Assembly: GCA_965220615.1 (NCBI GenBank)
Contig: CBDCQL010000002.1
Coordinates: 1-64,000, forward strand
Length of the DNA: 64,000 bases
Direction of reading: 5' to 3'
From: JAGWBD01 sp965220615
GTDB lineage: Bacteria > Chloroflexota > Anaerolineae > Aggregatilineales > Phototrophicaceae
This document shows, piece after piece, positions 17,050-25,337 of the stretch (positions within the stretch are counted from its first letter, which is position 1; each line of letters starts with the position of its first letter). The notes below the pieces were generated by a model. It saw only the letters and a list, made by a program, of their open reading frames with translations. It was not told the origin of the DNA and ran no database searches. The translations under genes were made by a program, and so were the position numbers.

Positions 17050-17063
17050 CATAATGGGGTTGT
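17050..17063 (+). promoter_or_regulatory. Promoter-like element shared by the two small coiled-coil genes
   Basis: CATAATGGGGTTGT at 17050-17063. A near match, CACAATGGGGCTGT, lies at 30495-30508 before the related gene at 30555. CATAAT/CACAAT would be the -10. Confidence 0.45.
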
Positions 17064-17117
17064 GAAGACGAATGGCGCGCCCGCGCCCAAAGCAGCATTG
17101 CATCGAAAGGGATTCAC

Positions 17118-17333
17118 ATGAGCGCAGAAGCACACACCCAGGAAAGACTGGCCCGACTGGAAGAGGGCTATGCGCATCTGGCCACCAAAGCCGATCTCGA
17201 GAGAGTGCGCGGTGAGTTGAAGGCCGACCTGGAACGGCTGGCGGGTTCGTTCAAGGTCTGGATCATCGTTGCCGCGATCGTACAGGCGTTCATCAGCGCC
17301 ATATTGAGTCTTGCATTGAGAGCAGTCGGCTAA
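17118..17333 (+). CDS. Small coiled-coil protein with one C-terminal membrane helix
   Basis: 71 residues: a charged coiled coil (RLARLEEGYAHLATKADLER, then VRGELKADLERL) followed by a single hydrophobic helix VWIIVAAIVQAFISAILSLAL. The LATKADLE unit recurs as ATKEDLAEL in the gene at 30555, and both share a promoter-like element. The layout resembles short DUF1640/CCDC90-like or haemolysin-XhlA-like proteins that oligomerise through the coil and anchor in the membrane. The start ATG has AAAGGG upstream. The function is unknown. Confidence 0.75.
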   Translation: MSAEAHTQERLARLEEGYAHLATKADLERVRGELKADLERLAGSFKVWIIVAAIVQAFISAILSLALRAVG

Positions 17334-17364
17334 ACAGCCAAAGTCATACTGAACGTCGACACTT

Positions 17365-17380
17365 TTCCCCGCAAGGGGAA
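17365..17380. terminator. Stem-loop between convergent genes
   Basis: TTCCCC-GCAA-GGGGAA, a 6-bp stem with a GNRA-type loop, lies between the ends of the coiled-coil gene and the CE7 esterase. It lacks a T-run on either strand, so termination is uncertain. Confidence 0.4.
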
Positions 17381-17383
17381 GGT

Positions 17384-18349
17384 TCAGGCCGTCAGGAAGC
17401 GGAAGATGGCGTCCTCGTAGCCGGGCAGCTGCTCATGGGCGAAATCCGGGTAGGACAGGACGGACTTCGGCGCGCTGATCCGGTTGAAGGACACGTACTG
17501 CGATGAAGGCAGGCAAATGTCGTCCATCAGACCGATCACCAGCAGCGTTTCAGCCTGGATGCGCGGCGCGAGGAACTGCACGTCGATGTAGCCGAGGCGC
17601 GTGAAGATCTCCTCCTCGCGCCGGTGCAGCGGATCGTGGCGGCGGAACCAGTCGGCCAGTTCGTCGTAGGCCGTCACTCCCGTGGAACTGCGCAGATCGA
17701 AGACGCGTTTGATGTCGCTCAGCCAGGGATAGACGGGCGCAGCGCGGCGGATGCGCGGCTCCAGCGCGGCGCAGGCGAGCGTCAGGGCGCCGCCCTGGCT
17801 GGCGCCGGTGGCGCTGACGCGGTCGGGATCGACGCCCGGCAGGTCCATGACGACGCGGGCCAGCTGCACCGTATCGAGAAAGACCTGGCGGTAGAGCATG
17901 TCGTCGGGCGGGCCGTCGAGGCCGCGGATGACGTGGCCGCTGAGCGTCGGGCCCTCGTGGCCGCCGGTCTCCTGCGAGCGGCCGCCCTGGCCGCGCACGT
18001 CCATGGAGGCGACGGTGACGCCCTCGGCGACGTAGCCCAGCTTGTCCAGCCAGGCGCCGGAATCCAGGGTATAGCCGTGGAACATAAGCACGGCGGGGCC
18101 GGGCGCGCCCTGCCCTTTGGGGCGCAGCAGTTTGGCGTGGATGCGCGCGCCGCGCGTGCCCGTGAACCAGAGGTGGTGGCAATCGGCGATGGAACTCTGG
18201 AAGTCGGCGGGCAGGAACTCGGGCGCAGGGTCGGTGGCCTGCTGCTCGGCGAGGGCGCGCTGCCAGTACTGGTCGTGGTCGTCCGGGCGCGGGTTGATGC
18301 CCTGCACCTGCGGCAACTGGTCGAGCGGTGTATCAAAGAGGAGCGGCAT
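17384..18349 (-). CDS. Carbohydrate esterase family 7 (acetylxylan esterase/cephalosporin C deacetylase)
   Basis: 321 residues, the usual length for AXE1/CE7. The RGQGG oxyanion element lies at 119-123. The nucleophile elbow GASQGG puts Ser at 184, followed by Asp276 in GLMDDICLPSSQ and His305 in FAHEQLPG, so the triad is complete. It removes acetyl groups from xylo-oligosaccharides or related sugars in the cytoplasm; no signal peptide is present. A clear paralog with the same residue positions lies at 24284 on the opposite strand. Confidence 0.9.
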   Translation of the reverse strand: MPLLFDTPLDQLPQVQGINPRPDDHDQYWQRALAEQQATDPAPEFLPADFQSSIADCHHLWFTGTRGARIHAKLLRPKGQGAPGPAVLMFHGYTLDSGAWLDKLGYVAEGVTVASMDVRGQGGRSQETGGHEGPTLSGHVIRGLDGPPDDMLYRQVFLDTVQLARVVMDLPGVDPDRVSATGASQGGALTLACAALEPRIRRAAPVYPWLSDIKRVFDLRSSTGVTAYDELADWFRRHDPLHRREEEIFTRLGYIDVQFLAPRIQAETLLVIGLMDDICLPSSQYVSFNRISAPKSVLSYPDFAHEQLPGYEDAIFRFLTA

Positions 18350-18409
18350 GGGCTAGTCTCCTTTTGAATGGCTGATGAGAGGGAGTTTAACAGGAAAGCG
18401 TGAGGGCGT

Positions 18410-19081
18410 TCATTCGAAGGAAATCGCGTCTTTCGCCTGCGGGCCCGCTCCGGCCTTGTTGCCCTCCCGGGGCGGGAAGGGCCGGTCGCGCAGATGCGCC
18501 GGATAGCGCAGCAGCAGGCGAATGCCGCGGGGCTTTCTGTAGGCGCTTTGGATGACGCGGGCGATCTGCAGGTACTTGATGGGCATCCGCACGGCGTGGA
18601 GCGAACACTCGCAGAGTTTGGCCAGTTCCCTGTGGGTGGGCGCGAAGCCATGGCGTTCCATGAAGCCATCGAGATGGTACCAGACGCGCTGCGTTGGCAC
18701 GGTCAGGGACGCGTGCGTGAACAGGGCGCGGGTATGTTGCATGGGAGAATTTTCCGGCAGGAAAGTCTGTTCCGGCAGGTCCTTGGGCAGCATGCCGCTC
18801 GCAGGCACGCTGTCTGGCAGCGGGAAGCGCAACAGCAGGCGAATGGCGCGGTGGTTGCCCGCGAATAGCTCGACGACCTTCTCTTCTTCGAGACGCTTCA
18901 GATGGCGGCTGACCTTGCCGACGGAGCAGCCGCTGCGACCGGCAAGGTACTGATAGGTAGGCGCGATGCTCCAGGAGTCCATGTGATGGTCCAGGTGAAG
19001 CCACATACGGCGGGTCACCCTGGGCAGGCGGGCCATGGCGTTGACGGCGAGACGTTCCTGGAGTTTTGTGTTTTGCTTCAC
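18410..19081 (-). CDS. Tandem winged-helix DNA-binding protein
   Basis: A 223-residue protein built of two copies of one domain. Copy 1 (about 19-87) runs from LPRVTRRMWLHLDHHMDSW to AIRLLLRFP; copy 2 (about 127-194) runs from TVPTQRVWYHLDGFMERHG to GIRLLLRYP. Each begins MWxHLD/VWYHLD, has an APTYQYLAGRSGCS or APTHRELAKLCECS helix-turn-helix like that of LexA, and ends in IRLLLRxP. The spacer is proline-rich. A dimer-like arrangement in one chain suggests binding to a long or pseudo-symmetric operator. It stands on the same strand as the defence genes just upstream. It may be their regulator or an independent gene. Confidence 0.75.
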   Translation of the reverse strand: MKQNTKLQERLAVNAMARLPRVTRRMWLHLDHHMDSWSIAPTYQYLAGRSGCSVGKVSRHLKRLEEEKVVELFAGNHRAIRLLLRFPLPDSVPASGMLPKDLPEQTFLPENSPMQHTRALFTHASLTVPTQRVWYHLDGFMERHGFAPTHRELAKLCECSLHAVRMPIKYLQIARVIQSAYRKPRGIRLLLRYPAHLRDRPFPPREGNKAGAGPQAKDAISFE

Positions 19082-19176
19082 CGGGCACCTGTGTCAAAGA
19101 CGGGGAGTCCAGTGTAGGCGAGGACAGGGTACCGCGTGCTGACGGGAGTGCCGTTGGCTGGGTGTGATTGGCGATT

Positions 19177-20460
19177 CTATGACAAATGATCGGCCAGGAC
19201 TTTTCCATGCAAATACGTGAAGTACGGGGGAAAAGCTTCACCAATCAAATTGCGAATCAGGTAAAAGGTGCGGTTTTCAATTGCTCTTGTCCAGTCATAA
19301 AACCGGGGAACTGTTTGCAAGTCAGCACACTCAAGAATGCTCAAGACTCTGTTTTCCCAAGGGTGAATCTTAAAGTCGCTCCCTATGTGGCTGGAATTCG
19401 TAGTGATTGTGTACGAAGGTCGACTAGGGTTCATTCGACGGTAACTGGACTTGAACCCCTTTATGAGGCGGGGTCGACCGTTCTTTGACACGTAGGGCCT
19501 GTTGAACAATACACTGCCACAGGTTGAGCACTCTGCTGTATCCGATTCGACTTCCCTGCTGCCACATGCCGGGCAAATGTCGTTTTCGTACGCGCTGCGC
19601 CCCGAATAGGGAGGAATATCGCTGACTTGCCGATACCTGTCCGACCCGTAAGCGGGAACAAAGTGCAGGGAGTGATGTCCTCGCGCAGCGTCCTTGTTCC
19701 TTGCATCTAGGGTTTCATATCTCATTGCTTCCAGCCATGCCTGAATACTGACCCATGGCCGCACGCCATTGTTTGACTGATTGGCGTGTGTTGGATTTGG
19801 CAAGGGAATTAGTTTTCGTGACTGTAGGTGACACCGTTCCAGATCGCATCTGCGTATTCCCACCAGCAGCGCACGTCTGCGAACCTGAGGAATGCCATAA
19901 TCTGCGACGTTTACTATGTGTGGATCAAATTCATATTCAGGGAGGCCTTTTCGCAGAATTTCAACAACGGTCGATTTGTCGCCCTTGCAACCAACCTCGA
20001 GTGTCAAGATTTGACGGACGTTTTCGATGACAATGACTCTTGGCTGTAGCAGACGTGCGACTGGAATGACTTCAAGCAGCAGTCTGTTTTTGGTTTCTTG
20101 CCTTTTGGCTTGCGCGGTCTGTCTTTTGCCCCTGCTAGGGTTGGAACTGCTCATACCCTGACAAGGAGGCGTAGCTACCAGTAAGTCCAATTGCTTCGAG
20201 GTGGATTGGCGGTAGGTGGCTGCGATTTCATTGGCGCTGCCGCGAACATTGCGCGTCAGCCAACTGGAGTTAGTGAAATTGTCTGCACCAATGGCGGCGC
20301 GCTTTTGGTCGATTTCGACCTGCACGACGAAGCGAAAACCGGCCAGCTCGTAGCCAAGATCGCTGAGGCCACAGCCAGAAAACAGCGAAATTGCAGTTCT
20401 GGAAGGGAATTCCTCCGGCCTGTCTTGAAATATGAACTCACTAACCGGCTGGACGGACAC
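19177..20460 (-). CDS. C5-cytosine DNA methyltransferase with zinc-ribbon in the target-recognition region
   Basis: 427 residues. Motif I is SLFSGCGLSDLGYELAGF, motif IV is PPCQG with catalytic Cys100, motif VI is IENV (146-148), motif VIII is QVRRR (192-196), and motif X is GEAFPPYF. In the recognition region four cysteines (296, 299, 311, 314; CPACG and CSTCG) form a zinc ribbon, which is not standard in this family. I chose GTG 20460 because GGGAAGGGAA lies upstream; a TTG at 20496 would overlap vsr. It is the last gene of a three-gene operon with Vsr and a GHKL-nuclease. Base use is visibly AT-richer than its neighbours, indicating transfer. Confidence 0.88.
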   Translation of the reverse strand: MSVQPVSEFIFQDRPEEFPSRTAISLFSGCGLSDLGYELAGFRFVVQVEIDQKRAAIGADNFTNSSWLTRNVRGSANEIAATYRQSTSKQLDLLVATPPCQGMSSSNPSRGKRQTAQAKRQETKNRLLLEVIPVARLLQPRVIVIENVRQILTLEVGCKGDKSTVVEILRKGLPEYEFDPHIVNVADYGIPQVRRRALLVGIRRCDLERCHLQSRKLIPLPNPTHANQSNNGVRPWVSIQAWLEAMRYETLDARNKDAARGHHSLHFVPAYGSDRYRQVSDIPPYSGRSAYENDICPACGSREVESDTAECSTCGSVLFNRPYVSKNGRPRLIKGFKSSYRRMNPSRPSYTITTNSSHIGSDFKIHPWENRVLSILECADLQTVPRFYDWTRAIENRTFYLIRNLIGEAFPPYFTYLHGKVLADHLS

Positions 20461-20483
20461 TATGTTCCCTTCCCGTGGCCAAT

Positions 20484-20924
20484 TTAGTTTGGGCAAGTTT
20501 CCTTTATCAGTGTAGCAAAGTGGTCAATAGTCTTTTCTAGGGCAGCCTTGGTCCTTACGTCGTGTTCAGGAATGCGAAAGACTGTCCAGCCGGCTTCAGC
20601 AAGCTCTTTAGTGACGCGTCTATCCCTTAGTCTGTTGGCTCTAATCTTGTTCACCCAGAAATCGCCACGCAATCCAGCATGCTTGCCGCACTTGGGGCAA
20701 CCGTGCCAAAAGCAACCATCCACAAAAATTGCTATCCGCTTTCGAGGAAGAATCAGATCGGGATTTCCAGGGAGTCTTTGGCCTTTGATAGCCTTGTAAC
20801 CGTCATGTGTGAAGTAACGAATTCCCCTGCGCCACAAACCAGACGCCAAGGCGCGTTCAGGGCCGGTTCTGCCCCGATTGTGCGCCATGGCACGATATCG
20901 CTGCGATGGCTTCATGACGTCCAT
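20484..20924 (-). CDS. vsr: Very short patch repair endonuclease (Vsr)
   Basis: 146 residues. The family core GNPDLILPRKRIAIFVDG followed by CFWHGCPKC is present, with Asp56 as the catalytic aspartate, and the C-terminal WTVFRIPEHDV strand follows. Vsr nicks DNA at T:G mismatches left when 5-methylcytosine deaminates, so it normally travels with a C5-methyltransferase, as here. It begins 9 bases after the GHKL gene ends, and its stop lies just before the methyltransferase start. In MutL/MORC-type restriction modules a Vsr-like nuclease may also serve in cleavage. Confidence 0.92.
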   Translation of the reverse strand: MDVMKPSQRYRAMAHNRGRTGPERALASGLWRRGIRYFTHDGYKAIKGQRLPGNPDLILPRKRIAIFVDGCFWHGCPKCGKHAGLRGDFWVNKIRANRLRDRRVTKELAEAGWTVFRIPEHDVRTKAALEKTIDHFATLIKETCPN

Positions 20925-20933
20925 TGGAATCTG

Positions 20934-22970
20934 TTACTCGATTTCCTCAGACAAATCGGTTGCTTTTCCTTGGAATCTCCCGGCTACTGCTAGGAAATCT
21001 TCATGAATTCGGCTAGAGGAATCCAAAATGCCAAACCATGTCCTGTGCGAAATGTCAGTTGCAGCATCTATGTGTTCTGGTCTCCAAGAGTGCAAATTAA
21101 GTCTGTCACAAATAATTGTGAGCTTGGCATTTCTTATTGGATTCTCTTCTGGATCTGTTTCTCCAATGAATCTCCTGAGGGCATCCAGATAATCGTGAGC
21201 CCTATCAAATTCCTTGTCTTGCAAAGTGTGCCCGGGGCATTTGATTTCGACAATTTCTAATCGGCCCGCGTGGTTGATCATTACGAAATCGGGTCGAATG
21301 TTTGGACTGCCAATTGTCGAGGTTGCAATTTCCTTTCCCTTATTGTTCTTTCGAAACCAACTTTCGAAGTTTTTTTGGGTCGTTGCCAAAGATTGATTGT
21401 GGCTCAGTGGAGTCCAGTCAGGGTATAGGATCCATGGTGCTGTTTCGATGAGCCCTTGCAGTTCTTTTTCATCCGTTTCCTCATCAGAAATAAGCCTCCG
21501 AAGTTGCTCTATGACTTTGACTCTCTCATAAGCAACTTGGCCAAGAGAATAGAATTCCACCAATTGAGCGGTTTCAAAGAGATCGAGAATCGCGTCGGGA
21601 GGGGCCAAAGAAGATGATGCTATCTCTTCTAAGATGTCAAGCAGTGCTTTGTGGGGTCCAATTGCAAATGCCAATCGAATTACTTGCTCAATGAATTCAG
21701 ACTCTTCGATTGAATCTCGATCTGCATCGCCCACCAAAGTCTTTGCAGCTCTCCTAACCGCGTCTCTTATTGGCTTTTCCCTTGTCGTGAGTTCGGCTTC
21801 CCTAAGTATTTCCTCAAATCGTGACACCTCAAGAAAGAGTTCCCAAGTGTGCTCCCTCTTGCTTCTTTCTGCCTTGGCAGCAAGTTCTCTGAGAAGCTTC
21901 TGTCCCCATTGTCGTAATGCATCGCCCTGCTCAGAATTCCAGATGATGTCCTGTCTATCTGTCTGGATTAAGTCTTCATCATCATCAAGCCACTCTACTG
22001 TGATCGCTCCGGTGAGATAGCTTCTCAGCTTGTTTTCACCAGTGAATCCGGTCGGGATGTCGAAATCCCTAGTCTGAGCAACAATCTTCCCTCTAGAGTA
22101 GAGGCGAACTCCGGCCATCACTTCATCTTTGTAAGGTTTATTTGCGAAGGCAACCCATCCAGATACCGGGAGCCATTTGTCATCTACTTGAACCGGCCTA
22201 TCGTTTACTTCGATGCGTGCATCCGGATGCAGTTCCACGTTCAGTGTCCCAAGCTCAATAGAATCGTGACATCCAATGCTATCCTCCAACCGGACTTTCC
22301 ACCTTTCTTGGCTTAGTCCGAAGCGCGCAGACAGTTGACGATCCAATTCTTCACCACTGGGGACGCGCCTACGCCTTTGATCGTAGCCGAAGTGACGAAG
22401 GATCAGCGTCGTCCCGGTAGAGTGTGCAAAGCCTCCATCTTTCGGACCGGGATCAGGATGATATGGCAATTCATTTCCATGCTGGTCGGTAATTTCTTCT
22501 CTCATTTTTTCAAGATTGAGAATCAGGTTGGAAACCGAATAGCCCTTATCAGACTGATTCCCTCCTGCAGATATGACTTCCACTTCCTGACAAATCCCAA
22601 ATGGTGCCAGTTTGCCAATTCCCTTTCTTCCCATGACTCGGCGCCTGAGTCGAGGGGTTTTGTCTCCCCTCTTTGCTCTTCGATTGATACCAACGTTTAG
22701 ATAGAACTCATTGACCTCCTCAGCAGTCATTCCACTGCCATCATCCACAATGACTATCTCGTACCCTTGATCCCGAATCTGTCCCCCAACCGTTCGAGCC
22801 AAAGATTGCCCGAACGGTAACGTGATCGCTACGTTTTCGGCATCCGCATCGTAAGCGTTGGCTATCAACTCAGCCAGAACAGCGGACACTTTGTCGTACA
22901 TCTGAAAACCCAGCTTGTCGATCGTAAGCCGGGAAATCTTCATTGTGTATTTGTCGTTTGCTTCCGACAT
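20934..22970 (-). CDS. GHKL (HSP90/MutL/MORC-like) ATPase with C-terminal Shedu/PD-(D/E)XK-like nuclease domain
   Basis: 678 residues. The N-terminal ATPase has the three Bergerat motifs: Glu34-Asn38-Asp41 in ELIANAYDADA, DDGSG at 76-80, and GRKGIGKLAPFG at 114-125. A long helical middle follows. The C-terminus (from about 500) has LIETAPWIL, then RPDFVMINHAGRLEIVEIK with Asp561, Glu575 and Lys577. This is a D...ExK nuclease core like that of DUF4263/SduA (Shedu). It heads an operon with Vsr and a C5-methyltransferase. GHKL ATPases beside such enzymes are known as MutL/MORC-type restriction systems; the nuclease fusion makes this gene the likely effector. AT-rich against flanks. Confidence 0.82.
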   Translation of the reverse strand: MSEANDKYTMKISRLTIDKLGFQMYDKVSAVLAELIANAYDADAENVAITLPFGQSLARTVGGQIRDQGYEIVIVDDGSGMTAEEVNEFYLNVGINRRAKRGDKTPRLRRRVMGRKGIGKLAPFGICQEVEVISAGGNQSDKGYSVSNLILNLEKMREEITDQHGNELPYHPDPGPKDGGFAHSTGTTLILRHFGYDQRRRRVPSGEELDRQLSARFGLSQERWKVRLEDSIGCHDSIELGTLNVELHPDARIEVNDRPVQVDDKWLPVSGWVAFANKPYKDEVMAGVRLYSRGKIVAQTRDFDIPTGFTGENKLRSYLTGAITVEWLDDDEDLIQTDRQDIIWNSEQGDALRQWGQKLLRELAAKAERSKREHTWELFLEVSRFEEILREAELTTREKPIRDAVRRAAKTLVGDADRDSIEESEFIEQVIRLAFAIGPHKALLDILEEIASSSLAPPDAILDLFETAQLVEFYSLGQVAYERVKVIEQLRRLISDEETDEKELQGLIETAPWILYPDWTPLSHNQSLATTQKNFESWFRKNNKGKEIATSTIGSPNIRPDFVMINHAGRLEIVEIKCPGHTLQDKEFDRAHDYLDALRRFIGETDPEENPIRNAKLTIICDRLNLHSWRPEHIDAATDISHRTWFGILDSSSRIHEDFLAVAGRFQGKATDLSEEIE

Positions 22971-23063
22971 ATTGGGGCTTTCACTCTTATGTAGGATTCA
23001 AGGTTAGCGGTCTGGTTGAGGCTATGCAAAGGCTAGGAGCAGAAGAAAAGTCAAGCGGAGCAT

Positions 23064-24059
23064 TTACATATCAATCAGAATCTTGATCGCGCCCTCGTCG
23101 CGGGCGCCCTGCAGTTCGTAGGCCTCAAGCACCTGGTCGAAGGGGAAGCTGTGGGTGATCAGGGGCCCGGCGTCGACCTCGCCGCTGGCGATCATCTGCA
23201 GCGCCTGGCGGGTGGCGGCGTTGGCGGGGTCGCGCGTGGCGCCGACGGCGGCGCGCATCGTCAGATTCTTGTAGAAATAACCCTTCATCGGGAAGGGCAT
23301 GCTGCTGGCGCGCGGCGCGCCGAAGTTGAGCAGGAAGCCGTCGCGCCGCGTCAGGGCCACGGCGAGGTTGACGCTCTCGACCTCCCCGGCTGCCTCGATG
23401 ACGATATCGGCCATGTGACCGTCGCTCAGGTCGGCGACGGCGGCCACCGCGTCAGTAACGGCGTTGTGGATGATGTCGGTCGCGCCGTAGAGCTGGCCGG
23501 CCTGCAACCGATGGGCCTGCAGGTCGATGGCGATGACGCGGCGCGCGCCCATGCGGCGCAGCATCAGGTCGAACCACAGGCCGGCGGAGCCCTGACCGAT
23601 GACGACCACGTCTTGGCCGATGACGTTGGGCAGTTGCTTGCAGGCGTAGATGACCGTGCCGAACTGCTGGGCCTGCAGCAGATGCGCCGGCGGCGCCTCC
23701 GGCGGCAGATAGAGCACGTCCCTTGCCTTGACGACGCAGTATTCTGCCATGCCGGTGTGGTCCGGGATGAGGGTCAGCGCCAGGCGACCGGGCGGCAGGT
23801 CGTGGCCGGGCGCGTCGTGGGCGACGATCTCGCCGAGCACCTCGTGGCCGGTCGTTCCCGGCGCCATGGGATAGTCGTCGGGGTCGAAATGATGCAGCCA
23901 CTGGACGTCGCTGCCGCAGAGCGACAACAGGCGCGTCCGCACGAGGGCATGGCCGGGTCGCAGCTCGGGCAAGGGGATTTCGATGAACTCGGCGCGGCCA
24001 GGGGCCATAACCTGGACGGCGCGCATGGTCGCGGGCAGGGACTGGTAGGTGGTGGGCAC
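23064..24059 (-). CDS. Medium-chain zinc alcohol dehydrogenase-family protein
   Basis: About 331 residues. The MDR pattern is clear: LCGSDVQWLHH (catalytic zinc cysteine), GTTGHEVLGEIV (histidine/glutamate ligands), the Rossmann segment VVVIGQGSAGLWFDLMLRRMGARRVIAID and ADIVIEAAG (cited here only as landmarks), and PFDQVLEAYELQG near the end. The four-cysteine structural-zinc lobe is absent, as in some sorbitol/threonine-type members. GTG 24059 is preferred: GGGAG lies 9 bases upstream. ATG 24122 or ATG at MRAVQVM are alternatives. The substrate is probably a polyol or sugar-derived alcohol. Confidence 0.82.
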   Translation of the reverse strand: MPTTYQSLPATMRAVQVMAPGRAEFIEIPLPELRPGHALVRTRLLSLCGSDVQWLHHFDPDDYPMAPGTTGHEVLGEIVAHDAPGHDLPPGRLALTLIPDHTGMAEYCVVKARDVLYLPPEAPPAHLLQAQQFGTVIYACKQLPNVIGQDVVVIGQGSAGLWFDLMLRRMGARRVIAIDLQAHRLQAGQLYGATDIIHNAVTDAVAAVADLSDGHMADIVIEAAGEVESVNLAVALTRRDGFLLNFGAPRASSMPFPMKGYFYKNLTMRAAVGATRDPANAATRQALQMIASGEVDAGPLITHSFPFDQVLEAYELQGARDEGAIKILIDM

Positions 24060-24140
24060 GGGCGAAAACTCCCGGGGGCAAAAGGCGGCTGAAGTGTAGC
24101 GCGGGCGTTTTGCCGATGCCATTTGCAGGTGACCCCTGGG

Positions 24141-24190
24141 CCCTCCCCCGGCCCTTTACCCACTTGGGCGCAAAAACCCTTCCTGGAGAG
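24141..24190. repeat. Divergent copy of the intergenic repeat
   Basis: CCCTCCCCCGGCCCTTTACC ... ACCCTTCCTGGAGAG keeps the order of blocks of the 35755 copy with many changes. Confidence 0.45.
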
Positions 24191-24283
24191 AGGTGAAAAT
24201 CACTTCACTAACGCGAGCGACATTGCCGCCATCGCCCCTTTGACGCTACACTGGCCTGGCCGGCAAGTCCCCGGAGACCAGCG

Positions 24284-25243
24284 ATGCCGCTACTCTTTGA
24301 CATGCCCGTCGAACAACTGTCTTCGTACGGTGGCCGCAACCCGCGGCCGCGGGACCACGATGACTACTGGGCGCGCGCCCTGGCGGAGCTGGAGGCCCAG
24401 GATGATGAGGTGGAGCTGCAACCCGCCGACTTCCACGCCGATTTCGCCGAATGCCATCATCTGTGGTTCAGCGGCGTGCGCGGCGCCCGCGTGCACGCGA
24501 AGTTGCTGCGGCCCAAATCCCTGATCGGCAAGGGGCCGGCCGTGCTGATGTTCCACGGCTACTCCGGCAACGCCGGCGAATGGGTCGACAAGTTGGGCTA
24601 CGTGGCGCAGGGCTTCACCGTCGCCGCGCTGGACTGTCGCGGCCAGGGCGGCCTGTCCGAAGACAGCGGCGGCCATCTCGGCACGACGCGCCAGGGGCAC
24701 ATCATCCGCGGCCTGGCGGGCCCGCCCGACGATATGCTCTACCGTCAGATCTTCCTCGATACGGCGCAGCTGGCGCGCATTGTGATGGGTATGCCACAGG
24801 TGGACCCGGACCGGGTCTGCGCCACGGGCGGCAGTCAGGGCGGCGCATTGACCATCGCCTGCGCGTCGCTGGAGCCGCGCATCTTCCGCGTCGCGCCCGT
24901 CTTCCCCTTCCTGAGCGACTACCTGCGAGTCTGGGAACTCGACCTGGACGAGAACGCCTATGGCGAACTGCGCGCCTGGTTCCGCCATTTCGACCCGCTG
25001 CACGAGCGCGAGCGGGATGTCTTCACGCAACTGGGCTATATCGACATCCAGCATCTGGCGCCGCGCATCCGGGCCGAGGTGCTGATGGGTACCGGCCTGA
25101 TGGACCAGATCTGCCCACCCTCCACGCAATACGCGGCCTTCAACAGGATTGCGTCGCCGAAGTCGGTGCGTCACTATCCGGACTACGGCCACGAGACCCT
25201 GCCGGGGCATCAGGACGCGATATTCGGGTTTTTGGCGGAGTGA
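24284..25243 (+). CDS. Carbohydrate esterase family 7, second copy
   Basis: 319 residues, collinear with the esterase at 17384 (both start MPLLFD and have NPRPxDHDxYW at about 19). The triad is kept at the same positions: Ser184 in GGSQGG, Asp276 in GLMDQICPPSTQ, His305 in YGHETLPG. TTGCCG, 18 bases and TACACTGG at 24246 make a likely promoter. It lies divergent from the alcohol dehydrogenase. The pair of paralogs in inverted orientation encloses the defence module. Confidence 0.9.
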   Translation: MPLLFDMPVEQLSSYGGRNPRPRDHDDYWARALAELEAQDDEVELQPADFHADFAECHHLWFSGVRGARVHAKLLRPKSLIGKGPAVLMFHGYSGNAGEWVDKLGYVAQGFTVAALDCRGQGGLSEDSGGHLGTTRQGHIIRGLAGPPDDMLYRQIFLDTAQLARIVMGMPQVDPDRVCATGGSQGGALTIACASLEPRIFRVAPVFPFLSDYLRVWELDLDENAYGELRAWFRHFDPLHERERDVFTQLGYIDIQHLAPRIRAEVLMGTGLMDQICPPSTQYAAFNRIASPKSVRHYPDYGHETLPGHQDAIFGFLAE

Positions 25244-25337
25244 TGCTGTCCCCCTGCCCTGGCCGTTTTCGTGAAGTTGTGCGTGGGGTCGCGCCTGGCG
25301 TTACGCCACCCCTTCGCCTGCCTGGAGGGCTGAACTG

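Noticed and set aside
15565..17133. Minus-strand open frame of 522 codons opposite the M20 peptidase
   Set aside because: Antisense shadow; the peptidase has its full metal-ligand set in the plus frame.
24193..24208. GTGAA-N6-TTCAC before the CE7 gene compared with GTGAA-N4-TTCAC at 51191
   Set aside because: Half-sites match but spacing differs and five-base arms are short; a common operator is not supported.
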